Below the pieces are notes generated by a model. The model saw only the letters and a list, made by a program, of their open reading frames with translations, had not been told where the DNA came from and ran no database searches. A stretch of DNA of 64,000 bases from Ferruginibacter sp. (GTDB lineage Bacteria > Bacteroidota > Bacteroidia > Chitinophagales > Chitinophagaceae), in NCBI GenBank assembly GCA_019638525.1, contig JAHBTO010000003.1, forward strand, positions 248,001-312,000, read 5' to 3'. Each line of letters begins with the position of its first letter. Within the stretch, counting starts at the first letter, position 1. Positions 55,218 through 64,000 of this stretch are shown one piece after another. A program made the translations under genes and the position numbers.

Positions 55218-58200
55218 TCAGGTTGGAATTTCAATCTTAATTTCGGTGCCTTTATTTATCTTGGATTTAATTTCAAGTTTTGCTTTCATTTGCTTTACCC
55301 GTTCACGGATATTTTTTAAACCATTACGTTCTTTTTGTGCAGTTTCTATATCAAACCCATTCCCATTATCATTAACCGTAACTGTCAAATTATTGTTTTT
55401 GCTGCTAACTTCAACTAAAATTTGATTACAGCCGGAGTGTTTTATGGCATTATTAATCAATTCTTTAGTTACCATATATAAATGATGTTTGGTATCGGTA
55501 TTAAGTTGCCGTTCATACAATTGATGATTCATGCTAAAGGTAAATTCAATACCTTTTAAGTGAGCAGTAGCTTGGGCATACCCATTTAACCTTTCTGTTA
55601 TTTTACCTAACGAGTCTCCTGTGGGCTTGATACTCCATACCAAATCATCCAGTTTATTCATCACTTCATTTACATTCTGGTTTATTGAATCGATATAAAA
55701 TGGATTGTTTGGTTCCTTTTTGGCAAGCCCCGAATAAATATTAATGCTACTTAAAGTAGAACCTATTTCATCGTGCAGGTCGGATGAAATGCGTTGCCTT
55801 TCGTATTGGATGGCAAGCTGTGTTTCAATAATTGCTTTTTGCTGGTGTAACTTATACAGGTAAAAAAAACGGGTAATAAAAAATATAAGACAAACAGCTA
55901 GAAGAACAACTAATGTATTAAACCACCAGGTTTTCCACCAGGGTGACCTTATATTAAAGTTGTATTTCACTTCGTTGCTCCAATACCCGCTACTATTCAT
56001 AGCTTTAACTTTAAATGTATAATTGCCAGGCGATAGGTTGCCAAAAGTTGCTGTTGTATGATTGGTTATATCACTTTGGCTTCCGGCTAATCCCACTAAT
56101 TCATATTTGTATTTTACATTTTGAGGCTGGTTCATTGATATGCCAACATAATCAAAACTGATATAATTGTTATTATGTTTTAAACTTAAATTTTCTGGTA
56201 AACCATACCATCGGCTTACTTTATCAAACTTAAAATTTACAAGATTTGTTACATCATCAAGTCTTATACTAGTATCAGTTTTTTGAAGAAGGTTTAACCA
56301 GTCAATATTTTTATTTGCAACTTTGATTGCTTTAATTTGAACTGAAGGAGCATTAAAATCATCTGTATGTTTTAAAGGGTTAAATGATGTAATGCCGCCA
56401 TTGGTCCCAACCCAGATTCTATGATCATGTGATTCTATAATTGCATTCCTGGAACATCCAATACCTAAGAAATTATCTGTATAACCATAGTTTCGAAAAA
56501 ATACTTCACCTTTATAAAATCTCTTCAAATGTATTCGCTTGGATAAATGTGTTAACTTTTTGGCAGGCAATTTACTTAACCCGAAAGATGTACCAAACCA
56601 GATATTCCCGTTACTGTCTACGTAAATACTTGTTATTTCATTATAAATTAATCCTTCTTGTTGAGTGAAATGTATGATAAAATGGCCGTCATATCTAAAA
56701 GCACCCTTTTCTGTACCAATCCAAATATTTCCTTCTTTATCTTCTTCAATACTACATTGTGAAATAGTTAATGATACATCTGTGTTAGTAAGTTGACTGA
56801 AAATTTTCCCATCATATTTGTATATTCCAACATTGGAGCCAAACCAAATATTACCAGTCCTATCTTGTGTTATACAATAAACCTTAAAATCAATTCTATT
56901 CGAAAAATAGTTAATAAGCGTTTTGCCATCATATTTTGAAACACCATTTTCGGTACCAATCCAGATATTACCCGAAACGTCTTCTACAATAGTATTTACA
57001 TCATCGTCGGCAAGACCATTACTTTTATCCAAGTAAGCAAAATAATTCCCATCAAATTTTGCAACTCCACGATAAGTAGCAAACCAAAGGTTTCCATACC
57101 TGTCTCTACAAATTTTTCTTATATCATTGTTTGGAAGGCCTTGTTTAGTAGTGTAAATTTTAAAAGTGTGCCCGTTGTAAACATACACACCGCCTCGCCA
57201 GGTTCCAATCCAAAGGTTAGCTTCTTTGTCTTCATAAACGCTAAAAACATATCTTTTTGCCAGGCCTTCAGTTTCAGTAATATGCGAAAATGATTCGTGA
57301 TTTAATTTTAATACTCCGCCTCCGGCTGTACCAATCCAAAGATTATTCGCCTTGTCTTGAAACAAACAATAAATATTATCACTGGATAAACCCTGTTTTT
57401 CAGTAAAGTTTGTAAAATTATTTCCATCATATTTTGATAGTCCATGATGAGTACCAATCCAAATATTACCTTCTCTGTCTTGAGTAAGTGCATAAACCTC
57501 ATTGTTAATTAAGCCTTCATTTTCGGTTAAATAAGTAAAAGTTGAATCTTTATAAATTGATATACCCCCCCCTTCAGAGCCAAACCAAAGAGCACCTGAT
57601 TTATCCTCCAAAATAGTGTACGTATAATTTTTTTTTAACCCTTCATTTTCTGTAAAATTTGTAAATGATTTTCCGTCATATTTTGCTATGCCTCCCCTGG
57701 TACCAATCCAAATATTACCTGTTTGATCTGTTATTATAGTTTGAACGTAGTTATTAATCAACCCTTCACGCCGGCTAAAGTTTGTAAATATTTTCCCATC
57801 ATATTTAGTTATACCATTCCAGGTTCCAAACCAGATATTGCCCGATTTATCTTCTGTAATACTTACAACCCAGTTATTGCATAATCCATCTCTGTCAGTG
57901 AAATTTGTAAATGAATATCCATCGTACTTTGAAACGCCTCCACCCAAAGTACCAAACCAAATATTCCCTGATTTATCCTGCAATACACTTCGTACATCAT
58001 TATTAACCAGCCCTTGTACTGTTGTATAGTTTGTAAATGATTTTCCATCATACTTTGTAACTCCTGAAGCAGTACAAATCCATATATTGCCAATATTATC
58101 TTCCAAAAGGGCAGTAACAATAGAGTGCTTCAATCCTTGTAATTTTCCAAATGAAGCAAATGAATAAGGGTTGGGGATTTTATAAGTCATTTCTGAAACA

Positions 58201-58586
58201 GGAAAAACTTCAGGCAGCCCGGCATATTCGGGATGCTCAGTAACTGCTATTTTCTTTGGTGTTATAAATGAATCGGTGCCCGGCACAATAACTTTTGGAT
58301 TTCCTACTTTAACATTTTTGGATTTACCGGCTTTTTGAATGTTGTTTTTAGATAACACAATCAATGGGCTACCAGCCCGTTTTTTCCTTAGGTTATTTAT
58401 TGGATTTGTATATTTGATACTGTCGTATGCAATGACATTAAATTTCGCTTCTGTTACTTTAGGAGAATAGGCGCCTGGTATAATTTTTGATTTTGATGTT
58501 TCTTTACACGAAATAAAACAAAACAAAAAAAAATACAAATACATCGTATTCAAATTTCTAAGAATTCTGTGAATACTTATTTCCAT
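55218..58586 (-). CDS. Two-component-propeller sensor histidine kinase with lipobox-like N-terminus
   Basis: Sensor kinase of 1122 residues. The N-terminus has a short hydrophobic stretch ending FISC (Cys27), which looks like a lipoprotein lipobox. About 14 propeller repeats of the DxxGNIWxGT type follow (residues ~150-750), enough for two seven-bladed propellers, then a Y_Y_Y domain. A membrane segment lies near 890-912. The HisKA_3 helix RISSDLHDEIGSTLSS carries the phospho-accepting His938. The HATPase domain has TKELINNAIKHSG, VNDNGNGFD and NGLKNIRERV. Such receptors sense periplasmic ligands, often glycans, but no polysaccharide-utilisation genes are adjacent. It is co-directional with the LuxR-type regulator. 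Confidence 0.92.
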   Translation of the reverse strand: MEISIHRILRNLNTMYLYFFLFCFISCKETSKSKIIPGAYSPKVTEAKFNVIAYDSIKYTNPINNLRKKRAGSPLIVLSKNNIQKAGKSKNVKVGNPKVIVPGTDSFITPKKIAVTEHPEYAGLPEVFPVSEMTYKIPNPYSFASFGKLQGLKHSIVTALLEDNIGNIWICTASGVTKYDGKSFTNYTTVQGLVNNDVRSVLQDKSGNIWFGTLGGGVSKYDGYSFTNFTDRDGLCNNWVVSITEDKSGNIWFGTWNGITKYDGKIFTNFSRREGLINNYVQTIITDQTGNIWIGTRGGIAKYDGKSFTNFTENEGLKKNYTYTILEDKSGALWFGSEGGGISIYKDSTFTYLTENEGLINNEVYALTQDREGNIWIGTHHGLSKYDGNNFTNFTEKQGLSSDNIYCLFQDKANNLWIGTAGGGVLKLNHESFSHITETEGLAKRYVFSVYEDKEANLWIGTWRGGVYVYNGHTFKIYTTKQGLPNNDIRKICRDRYGNLWFATYRGVAKFDGNYFAYLDKSNGLADDDVNTIVEDVSGNIWIGTENGVSKYDGKTLINYFSNRIDFKVYCITQDRTGNIWFGSNVGIYKYDGKIFSQLTNTDVSLTISQCSIEEDKEGNIWIGTEKGAFRYDGHFIIHFTQQEGLIYNEITSIYVDSNGNIWFGTSFGLSKLPAKKLTHLSKRIHLKRFYKGEVFFRNYGYTDNFLGIGCSRNAIIESHDHRIWVGTNGGITSFNPLKHTDDFNAPSVQIKAIKVANKNIDWLNLLQKTDTSIRLDDVTNLVNFKFDKVSRWYGLPENLSLKHNNNYISFDYVGISMNQPQNVKYKYELVGLAGSQSDITNHTTATFGNLSPGNYTFKVKAMNSSGYWSNEVKYNFNIRSPWWKTWWFNTLVVLLAVCLIFFITRFFYLYKLHQQKAIIETQLAIQYERQRISSDLHDEIGSTLSSINIYSGLAKKEPNNPFYIDSINQNVNEVMNKLDDLVWSIKPTGDSLGKITERLNGYAQATAHLKGIEFTFSMNHQLYERQLNTDTKHHLYMVTKELINNAIKHSGCNQILVEVSSKNNNLTVTVNDNGNGFDIETAQKERNGLKNIRERVKQMKAKLEIKSKINKGTEIKIEIPT

Positions 58587-58685
58587 TAGTAAAGATTTAT
58601 TACTACTAATATAATAATTGATATGATATTTCTATAACTTGAAAAATATGTTAGTGAAAAATAAAAATAGGAGAGAGATAGCCCA

Positions 58686-59582
58686 TCACTCCACATCCAC
58701 CTGTTTTTTTATCACCGAACCTTCTCTTGCGTTTAGTAAAAATTTTCTTTCTTTTACCAGGTAGCCATTGCCGTGTTCGCAAAAATGCACTTTAAGGTTT
58801 TGCAGGCTAATGGGGTTGCCATCGGGTATATCTGCAATATTTGAGTGTAGTATATCGTGCCCGTCAATTATCATTACCAGTCCGCTGCCAATGGCTTCCA
58901 TCATATTACCGCCGGTTACAATCATACCGGTATCTTCTCCCAGGCCAATACCAATGCAGGATGGGTTGGCGGCAACAGCCTGTGCCAGACGGCCAAAGCG
59001 GCCACGTTTTTCAAAATGCGAATCAAAGATTACATCATTCATAAAACCAAGACCGGTGGTTATTTTTACTTCGCCTTTTAAATGTGCACGGGTAGCATTG
59101 CCTTCGTAAATCATGGTATTGCTCATGGCCATAGCGCCTGCCGATGTGCCGGCTACAATAAAATTTTCTTCATTTATATACCGGTCCATTATCTTTTTAA
59201 AAAAATCTGTGCCGCCAAATGTACTGCTCAGGCGCAATTGGTTGCCACCGCTAAACATCACAACATCGCACTTACTTATACGCTCTGCATAATCGGCATT
59301 AGCAGCATCGGCCCGGTTGCGTATATGCATTACACCAATATTGGTGCAGCCAATTTTTCCAAAAGCATTCAGGTAATTATCGCCAACTTCGTAAGGTATC
59401 ATGCTGGCGGTGGTTATCACTTCAATGCGGCACAAAGGGCCGCCGGCTTCTTCCACCACACGGGTAAGTATTCCCAGCTCAAAAAAATTCAGGTTATTGC
59501 GTTGTATCTTTCCGCTCTCCAGGTCTGTGCCTTTATCTTCTGCTCCGCCAATCGCTATCAGTTTTCCTTTTGCAAACAGCAT
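58686..59582 (-). CDS. cphB: Cyanophycinase
   Basis: Serine exopeptidase (family S51) that degrades cyanophycin, the Asp-Arg storage polymer, to beta-Asp-Arg dipeptides. 298 residues. It opens with KGKLIAIGGAEDKG, and the nucleophile elbow is AGTSAGAM with Ser147. Other family blocks are VMFSGGNQLRLSSTFGG, FDSHFEKRGRFGRL and GLGEDTG. There is no signal peptide, so it is an intracellular form. It lies 77 bp downstream of the aminotransferase-like gene on the same strand and 1.5 kb from cyanophycin synthetase, so polymer synthesis and breakdown are encoded together. A TATTTTTG on the minus strand at 59604-59611 could be a -7 element. Confidence 0.93.
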   Translation of the reverse strand: MLFAKGKLIAIGGAEDKGTDLESGKIQRNNLNFFELGILTRVVEEAGGPLCRIEVITTASMIPYEVGDNYLNAFGKIGCTNIGVMHIRNRADAANADYAERISKCDVVMFSGGNQLRLSSTFGGTDFFKKIMDRYINEENFIVAGTSAGAMAMSNTMIYEGNATRAHLKGEVKITTGLGFMNDVIFDSHFEKRGRFGRLAQAVAANPSCIGIGLGEDTGMIVTGGNMMEAIGSGLVMIIDGHDILHSNIADIPDGNPISLQNLKVHFCEHGNGYLVKERKFLLNAREGSVIKKQVDVE

Positions 59583-59659
59583 TTAATCTTTTTATGATTA
59601 ACGCAAAAATAAGGGAAATCGTGTTTCATAATTGCTTTTAAGTTATTAAGACCTGTTAA

Positions 59660-60946
59660 TTATGTAGCAGCAAATTTTGTAATTCCTTCCACCAGCCGGT
59701 CTAAATTTTTTGTACTTGTGTACACATTGGGTGTAATGCGTACGCCATGTATGTTTTCCCAGTTGATGCCTACGGTGTGTATCTTGTAATTGCTCCACAG
59801 GTAACTGTCTAATTCGCCGGGCTCCTTACCATCAACACTCACCATGCCAATAGCACAACCAAACTCTTTTTTAAAAGAAGTATGCAGTTTTACTTTTGGC
59901 ACATCTTTTACTTTTTGCATCCAGTAGTTTTTTAAATAGAGCAGGCGCTCTTCTTTTCGTTTGCTGCCAATCATGTCGTGAAAGTCGATGGCTTTGTCAA
60001 TGGCTTCTTCAATATAAAAAGGCCTTGTGCCTAAATGTTCAAACTTGCGAATGTTATCTTCTTCCTTATTACCGGCTCCAAACAATGGCCAGGTATTTTT
60101 TATTTTTTCTTTTCGCACATACAAAAAACCTGTACCAATAGGCGCTCCCAGCCATTTGTGCAGGCTGGTACCAAAATAATCGCAGTTTAGGTCGGGTATT
60201 AAAAATTCGAAATGGGCAAATGTGTGGGCGCCATCAACCAGTACCGTTATGTTTTTCTTTTTTGCTTCATCGGCAATCTTACGCACAGGCATTTTTTGCC
60301 CTATCCAGTTTATCATGTGTGTAACCTGCACTACTTTTGTTTTACTGGTAAAGGCATCGGTATATTTTTTTACCAGGTAATTTTCATCTTCGCTGGGCAG
60401 TTCCAAATTTATCCAAACCAGTTTAATGCCTTCCCTTCTTTCTCTCTGTTGCCAGGCGCCAATCATATTTGGATAATCTTGTTTGGCAAGCACCACTTCG
60501 TCGCCTGCTTTTAGTTCAATTCCAAAAATAGCTGTCTCCAATGCTTCGGATGCATTGCGGTGTAGGGCAATTTCTTCGGCATCGCAGCCGGCAAGTTGGG
60601 CAAGGTTTTTACGCAGCGGCTCTCTGCCCTGGTCTAGTATGCGCCACATAAAATAACTGGGCGCTGCATTGCTTAAATCATAATTGCGTTTCATGGCATC
60701 GGCCACGGTTTTTGGCGCCGGCGATACGCCACCATTATTAAGGTTGATGAAATTGGGCATAATGGTATAAGATTGCTGCACATAATACCAAAAGTCTTCA
60801 TCGGTTGCCAGTTGTGAAGGAGAAACCCATTCATTGTTTTTAATGGCAGCCTGCAGGTTTCGGCTCCAGGCCGGTTGTAAAATGCCTGTGGCGGCTGCGG
60901 CAGATAATAAACCAACTTTTTGTATAAACGAACGGCGGTCTTTCAT
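59660..60946 (-). CDS. Tat-exported class V aminotransferase-fold PLP enzyme
   Basis: PLP-dependent fold-type I protein of 428 residues, similar in layout to isopenicillin-N epimerase/cysteine desulfurase-like proteins. The N-terminus MKDRRSFIQKVGLLSAAAATGIL is a twin-arginine signal. The PLP-binding region has HRNASEALETAIFGI, VDGAHTFAHF and the Schiff-base Lys264 in TSLHKWLGAP; IRITPN-like VRITPNVYTS is near the end. Its position between cphB and cphA suggests a link to products of cyanophycin breakdown, but the export signal does not fit a cytoplasmic polymer. The substrate is unknown. Confidence 0.82.
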   Translation of the reverse strand: MKDRRSFIQKVGLLSAAAATGILQPAWSRNLQAAIKNNEWVSPSQLATDEDFWYYVQQSYTIMPNFINLNNGGVSPAPKTVADAMKRNYDLSNAAPSYFMWRILDQGREPLRKNLAQLAGCDAEEIALHRNASEALETAIFGIELKAGDEVVLAKQDYPNMIGAWQQRERREGIKLVWINLELPSEDENYLVKKYTDAFTSKTKVVQVTHMINWIGQKMPVRKIADEAKKKNITVLVDGAHTFAHFEFLIPDLNCDYFGTSLHKWLGAPIGTGFLYVRKEKIKNTWPLFGAGNKEEDNIRKFEHLGTRPFYIEEAIDKAIDFHDMIGSKRKEERLLYLKNYWMQKVKDVPKVKLHTSFKKEFGCAIGMVSVDGKEPGELDSYLWSNYKIHTVGINWENIHGVRITPNVYTSTKNLDRLVEGITKFAAT

Positions 60947-61080
60947 TACTGTAGTTTTAGTTATACAATGTACAAATTTTGTTTTTTGTAAAGCAAGATG
61001 AATTTGGTAATTTCCGTTTTACGGCAATTCAAAAGCAAAAAAATCAAAACCTTAAAAAACTGCAGATACTTTTTGGGTTT

Positions 61081-61107
61081 TACTTTTGATTTTTGACTTT
61101 TTACTTA
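61081..61107 (-). repeat. Class D heptads, inverted, upstream of cphA
   Basis: The plus strand reads tactttt/gattttt/gactttt/tactta, the reverse complement of the aaaagta/aaaagtc units found between the permease genes 37 kb away. In this orientation the first unit contains TACTTTTG, a perfect TAnnTTTG match, 45 bp before the cphA start. Confidence 0.6.
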
Positions 61108-61132
61108 TCAAAAACACCAAACTGTTTTATTT

Positions 61133-63754
61133 ATGAAGATTGTAGAAATTAAAGTTTTAAGAGGCCCTAATTACTGGAGTGTTCGCAGAACTAAACTGAT
61201 ACAGATGAAGCTTGACCTGGAAGAGATGGAGCAGCGGCCTACCAATAAGATTGAAGGTTTTAGAGAAAGGCTGGAAGCCATGTTTCCTTCTATGATTGAA
61301 CACCGATGCAGCGTAGGCACCCGTGGTGGTTTTTTTGAACGGGTAGATGAAGGCACCTGGATGGGGCATGTGATTGAACACATTGCTTTAGAAATGCAAA
61401 CACTTGCCGGCATGGATACAGGTTTTGGCCGTACCCGTGGTACCGGCAAAGAAGGCGAATATTATGTTTGCATTAGTTATATGGAAGAAGATGCAGGTGT
61501 TTATGCAGCTAAGGCTGCCGTACGTGTGGCACAGGCATTAACCGATAATGTAGAGTATGATTTGGCAGCCGATATTATGAAGCTGCGTGAAATAAGGGAA
61601 GATACCAGGCTTGGCCCAAGCACAGGTTGTATTGTAGATGAAGCGGCTAAAAGAGGTATTCCGTACATACGGTTGAACAAACATTCGCTTGTTCAGTTAG
61701 GTTATGGTGTGCATCAAAAAAGAATAAGGGCAACTATTGCCAGCACCACCAGTAATATTGCAGTAGATATCGCCTGCGATAAAGAAGAAACAAAAAATTT
61801 GCTGGATGCAGCAGAGATACCTGTACCCAAGGGCGATGTGATAAGGACCGAAGCAGGATTAAAAGATGTGATTGACCGCATTGGTTACCCCATTGTAATA
61901 AAACCTATCGATGGCAATCATGGCAAAGGAAATACCACAAACATCATCAACTGGGAGCAGGCCACTAAAGCGCTTGCAGCCGCTAAAGAATATGGCCGCA
62001 GCGTTATTGTAGAAAAGTACATCACCGGTTTCGATTTCAGGATACTTGTTATCAATTATAAATTTATTTGTGCAGCATTGCGTACGCCGGCTGCAGTAGT
62101 GGGCGATGGAAAAAATACAATTCAATATTTAATTGATGAAGTAAACAAAGACCCACGCCGTGGTTACGGGCACGAAAAAGTTTTAACCCAAATCACTATC
62201 GACCAGTTTACACAAAAAATGCTGGACGAAAAAAATTATACGCTTGATACTATTCCTAAAAAAGGCGAACAGGTTTTATTAAAACCAACAGCCAACCTGT
62301 CAACCGGCGGCACAAGCACCGATGTTACCGACGAAGTGCATCCTGCCAATATTATCATGTGCGAACGAATTGCCCGAATCATAGGACTTGATATTTGTGG
62401 AATAGATATTATGGCAAAAGACTTACGCAGCCCCGTAAGAGAAAGTGGTGGCGCCATCCTTGAAGTGAATGCAGCGCCGGGTTTCCGTATGCATATAGAT
62501 CCATCAGTAGGCCTGCCACGCAATGTAGCCGAACCGGTGGTGGATATGCTTTTTCCAAAAGGCAGTGCAGGCACCATTCCCATCATTGCCATAACAGGCA
62601 CCAATGGTAAAACAACCACAACAAGGCTTACGGCACATATTGCCAAAACTGCCGGTTATAAAGTGGGTTATACAACCAGCGATGGTGTATATATTCAAAA
62701 TCAAATGATGATGAAAGGAGATTGCACAGGGCCTGTTTCATCAAAATTTGTATTAAAAGACCCTACCGTTGATTTTGCAGTATTAGAATGTGCACGAGGC
62801 GGTATATTAAAAAGCGGATTGGCTTTTCAGAATTGCGATGTATCAATCGTTACAAATATAAGCGCCGATCATATCGGGCTTGGTGGTATCGATTCGATGG
62901 AACAGATGGCAAAAGTAAAAGCCGTTGTGCCCGAAACAACTTTTAAACATGGCTATGCCATTTTAAATGCCGATGATGATTTGGTGTATGCCATGAAAGA
63001 CGGGCTGAGTTGTAATGTGGGTTTATTTAGCATGGATGAAAAAAATCCACGGATAATAGAACATACTAAAGAAGGCGGCTATGCATCGGTGTTTGAAAAT
63101 GGTTATATCACTATTATGAAAGGTACCTGGAAAATTAGGGTGTTAAAAGTTACTGATATACCTGTAACCTATGGTGGTAAGGCGGTTCATAACATTATGA
63201 ACTGTTTACCGGCAGTATTAAGCACTTACTTCTGGCGCAATATCCAAATTGAAGATATAAGACTGGCGCTGCAAACATTTGTACCGTCAACCACGCAAAC
63301 TCCCGGAAGGTTAAACCTGTTTCAGTTTAAAAATTTCCAGTTTTTGGTTGACTTTGCACATAACCCGGCCGGGCTTGAACTGCTATGCGATTTTGTTAGC
63401 AAACTTGATGGCGAACCCAAGGTTGGAATTATTAGCGGAACCGGCGACAGGAGGGATGAAGACATAAAAGAACTGGGAAAAATTTCGGGTAAACATTTTG
63501 ATGAAATCATCATCAGGCAGGATAAAAACTTACGTGGCCGTACAGCAGAAGAAATTGTAAACCTATTGGTGGCCGGAATTAAAGAAACACAACCAAAAGA
63601 AATACCCATCCAAATCATCTACAACGAAAAAGAAGCCATTATGCATGCATATGAAAATGCTAAACCGGGTTCGTTAATCACCATCATGTGCGATGTGGTA
63701 GCAGAAGCGTTGGATTTGATAAAGGGATTAAAAGAAAAAGAAGATACAGAATAA
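61133..63754 (+). CDS. cphA: Cyanophycin synthetase
   Basis: Makes cyanophycin by adding Asp to the backbone and Arg to each side chain, with ATP, in the cytoplasm. 873 residues, typical length. The N-terminal domain (MKIVEIKVLRGPNYWSVRR) is followed by an ATP-grasp domain (YPIVIKPIDGNHGKG, ILEVNAAPGFRMH) and a Mur-ligase-like domain with P-loop GTNGKTTTT from residue 489. Further Mur motifs are LECARGGILKSGL, ISADHIGLGG and VDFAHNPAGLELL. All three domains appear intact. It is divergent from the aminotransferase/cyanophycinase pair across a 186-bp gap. Cyanophycin lets cells store nitrogen, so control by nitrogen or arginine supply is likely but not visible. Confidence 0.95.
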   Translation: MKIVEIKVLRGPNYWSVRRTKLIQMKLDLEEMEQRPTNKIEGFRERLEAMFPSMIEHRCSVGTRGGFFERVDEGTWMGHVIEHIALEMQTLAGMDTGFGRTRGTGKEGEYYVCISYMEEDAGVYAAKAAVRVAQALTDNVEYDLAADIMKLREIREDTRLGPSTGCIVDEAAKRGIPYIRLNKHSLVQLGYGVHQKRIRATIASTTSNIAVDIACDKEETKNLLDAAEIPVPKGDVIRTEAGLKDVIDRIGYPIVIKPIDGNHGKGNTTNIINWEQATKALAAAKEYGRSVIVEKYITGFDFRILVINYKFICAALRTPAAVVGDGKNTIQYLIDEVNKDPRRGYGHEKVLTQITIDQFTQKMLDEKNYTLDTIPKKGEQVLLKPTANLSTGGTSTDVTDEVHPANIIMCERIARIIGLDICGIDIMAKDLRSPVRESGGAILEVNAAPGFRMHIDPSVGLPRNVAEPVVDMLFPKGSAGTIPIIAITGTNGKTTTTRLTAHIAKTAGYKVGYTTSDGVYIQNQMMMKGDCTGPVSSKFVLKDPTVDFAVLECARGGILKSGLAFQNCDVSIVTNISADHIGLGGIDSMEQMAKVKAVVPETTFKHGYAILNADDDLVYAMKDGLSCNVGLFSMDEKNPRIIEHTKEGGYASVFENGYITIMKGTWKIRVLKVTDIPVTYGGKAVHNIMNCLPAVLSTYFWRNIQIEDIRLALQTFVPSTTQTPGRLNLFQFKNFQFLVDFAHNPAGLELLCDFVSKLDGEPKVGIISGTGDRRDEDIKELGKISGKHFDEIIIRQDKNLRGRTAEEIVNLLVAGIKETQPKEIPIQIIYNEKEAIMHAYENAKPGSLITIMCDVVAEALDLIKGLKEKEDTE

Positions 63755-63806
63755 ATAAGTTGTAAATGTAGTAAGAGATATAGATAGTTGAGGCTCATAA
63801 AATCCT

Positions 63807-63838
63807 TTTGGGAAATATGGCCTGTTACCCTAAATTTG
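63807..63838 (+). promoter_or_regulatory. Promoter of tRNA-Gln
   Basis: TTTG (63807-63810), exactly 20 bp, TAAATTTG (63831-63838): a perfect Bacteroidota -33/-7 pair, 31 bp before the mature tRNA. Confidence 0.8.
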
Positions 63839-63869
63839 CACTCCCGATAAATTTTTAGAGGTGGATTAT

Positions 63870-63940
63870 TGGGTTATGGTGTAACGGCAGCACTACAGAT
63901 TTTGATTCTGTCTGTCTAGGTTCGAATCCTAGTAACCCAA
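63870..63940 (+). tRNA. tRNA-Gln (TTG anticodon)
   Basis: 71-nt cloverleaf. The acceptor TGGGTTA pairs fully with TAACCCA and discriminator A follows. The D-arm is TGGTGTAACGGCAGCA. The anticodon stem ACAGA/TCTGT has loop TTTTGAT with anticodon TTG. The T-arm CTAGG-TTCGAAT-CCTAG is perfect. A U1-A72 first pair is the norm for glutamine tRNAs. Confidence 0.95.
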
Positions 63941-63944
63941 CAAA

Positions 63945-63972
63945 TGAGAACTGGAATATTTCAGTTCTTTTT
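63945..63972 (+). terminator. Terminator of tRNA-Gln
   Basis: AGAACTG / CAGTTCT stem with an 8-nt loop followed by TTTTTT, a few bases after the tRNA. Confidence 0.8.
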
Positions 63973-64000
63973 TATTTGAATTAATTGATATTTTGGGTAC

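Noticed and set aside
59082..59597. 171-codon plus-strand open frame opposite cyanophycinase
   Set aside because: It lies fully antisense to a gene with intact catalytic motifs and has no domain of its own.

Overview
The window is chromosomal DNA from a low-GC member of the Bacteroidota, most likely a Chitinophagaceae-like organism. The pointers are several TTTG-N20-TAnnTTTG promoters (the -33/-7 type of this phylum), little sign of Shine-Dalgarno sites, a type IX secretion pair (PorU-like with a C-terminal sorting domain, and PorV-like), a GH109 glycosidase, a two-component-propeller histidine kinase, and long tandem runs of MacB/FtsX-type permeases. The genus is an inference.

Region 1 (1-25.9 kb) is one unidirectional array. 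Ten paralogous ~800-residue ABC permeases (the first is cut by the window edge) are followed by a single ATPase of the LolD/MacB class and a TolC-like outer-membrane channel. Each complete permease is a double module: TM, periplasmic domain, FtsX core, then a second periplasmic domain and FtsX core. Each therefore carries two ATPase-contact motifs and could work alone with an ATPase dimer. The spacers hold degenerate repeats with a strict 7-nt period in several sequence classes, and the same spacer type brackets individual permeases, so the genes look like exchangeable cassettes. No membrane-fusion (HlyD/MacA) gene is visible.

Region 2 (26.3-36.6 kb) is mixed. It has a GH109-type glycosidase, a ferritin with a flavin reductase, a degenerate glutamate-synthase-like membrane protein, and an amino-sugar-like group: a FucP-type sugar transporter, a CBM9-like protein, a LacI regulator and an N-acetylhexosamine-kinase-like protein. 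Two near-identical palindromes, one ahead of the transporter and one ahead of the kinase, look like the LacI operators. A DUF488 protein and a HAD hydrolase close the region.

Region 3 (36.7-37.5 kb) has two almost identical GIY-YIG mini-nuclease copies downstream of tRNA-Asp. The outer copy carries a remnant resembling the tRNA T-arm and short palindromes.

Region 4 (37.6-45 kb) has accA, a Gfo/Idh/MocA dehydrogenase with a polyprenyl sugar-phosphate transferase, an M1 metallopeptidase and a FemAB/GNAT-like gene. Region 5 (45-51.3 kb) is the PorV-like and PorU-like pair on the minus strand. Region 6 (51.6-58.6 kb) has a TolB-like lipoprotein, tyrS, and a response regulator with its large propeller histidine kinase. 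Region 7 (58.7-63.9 kb) is a cyanophycin locus: cyanophycinase and a Tat-exported class V aminotransferase-like protein on the minus strand, divergent from cyanophycin synthetase, followed by tRNA-Gln with a clear promoter and terminator.
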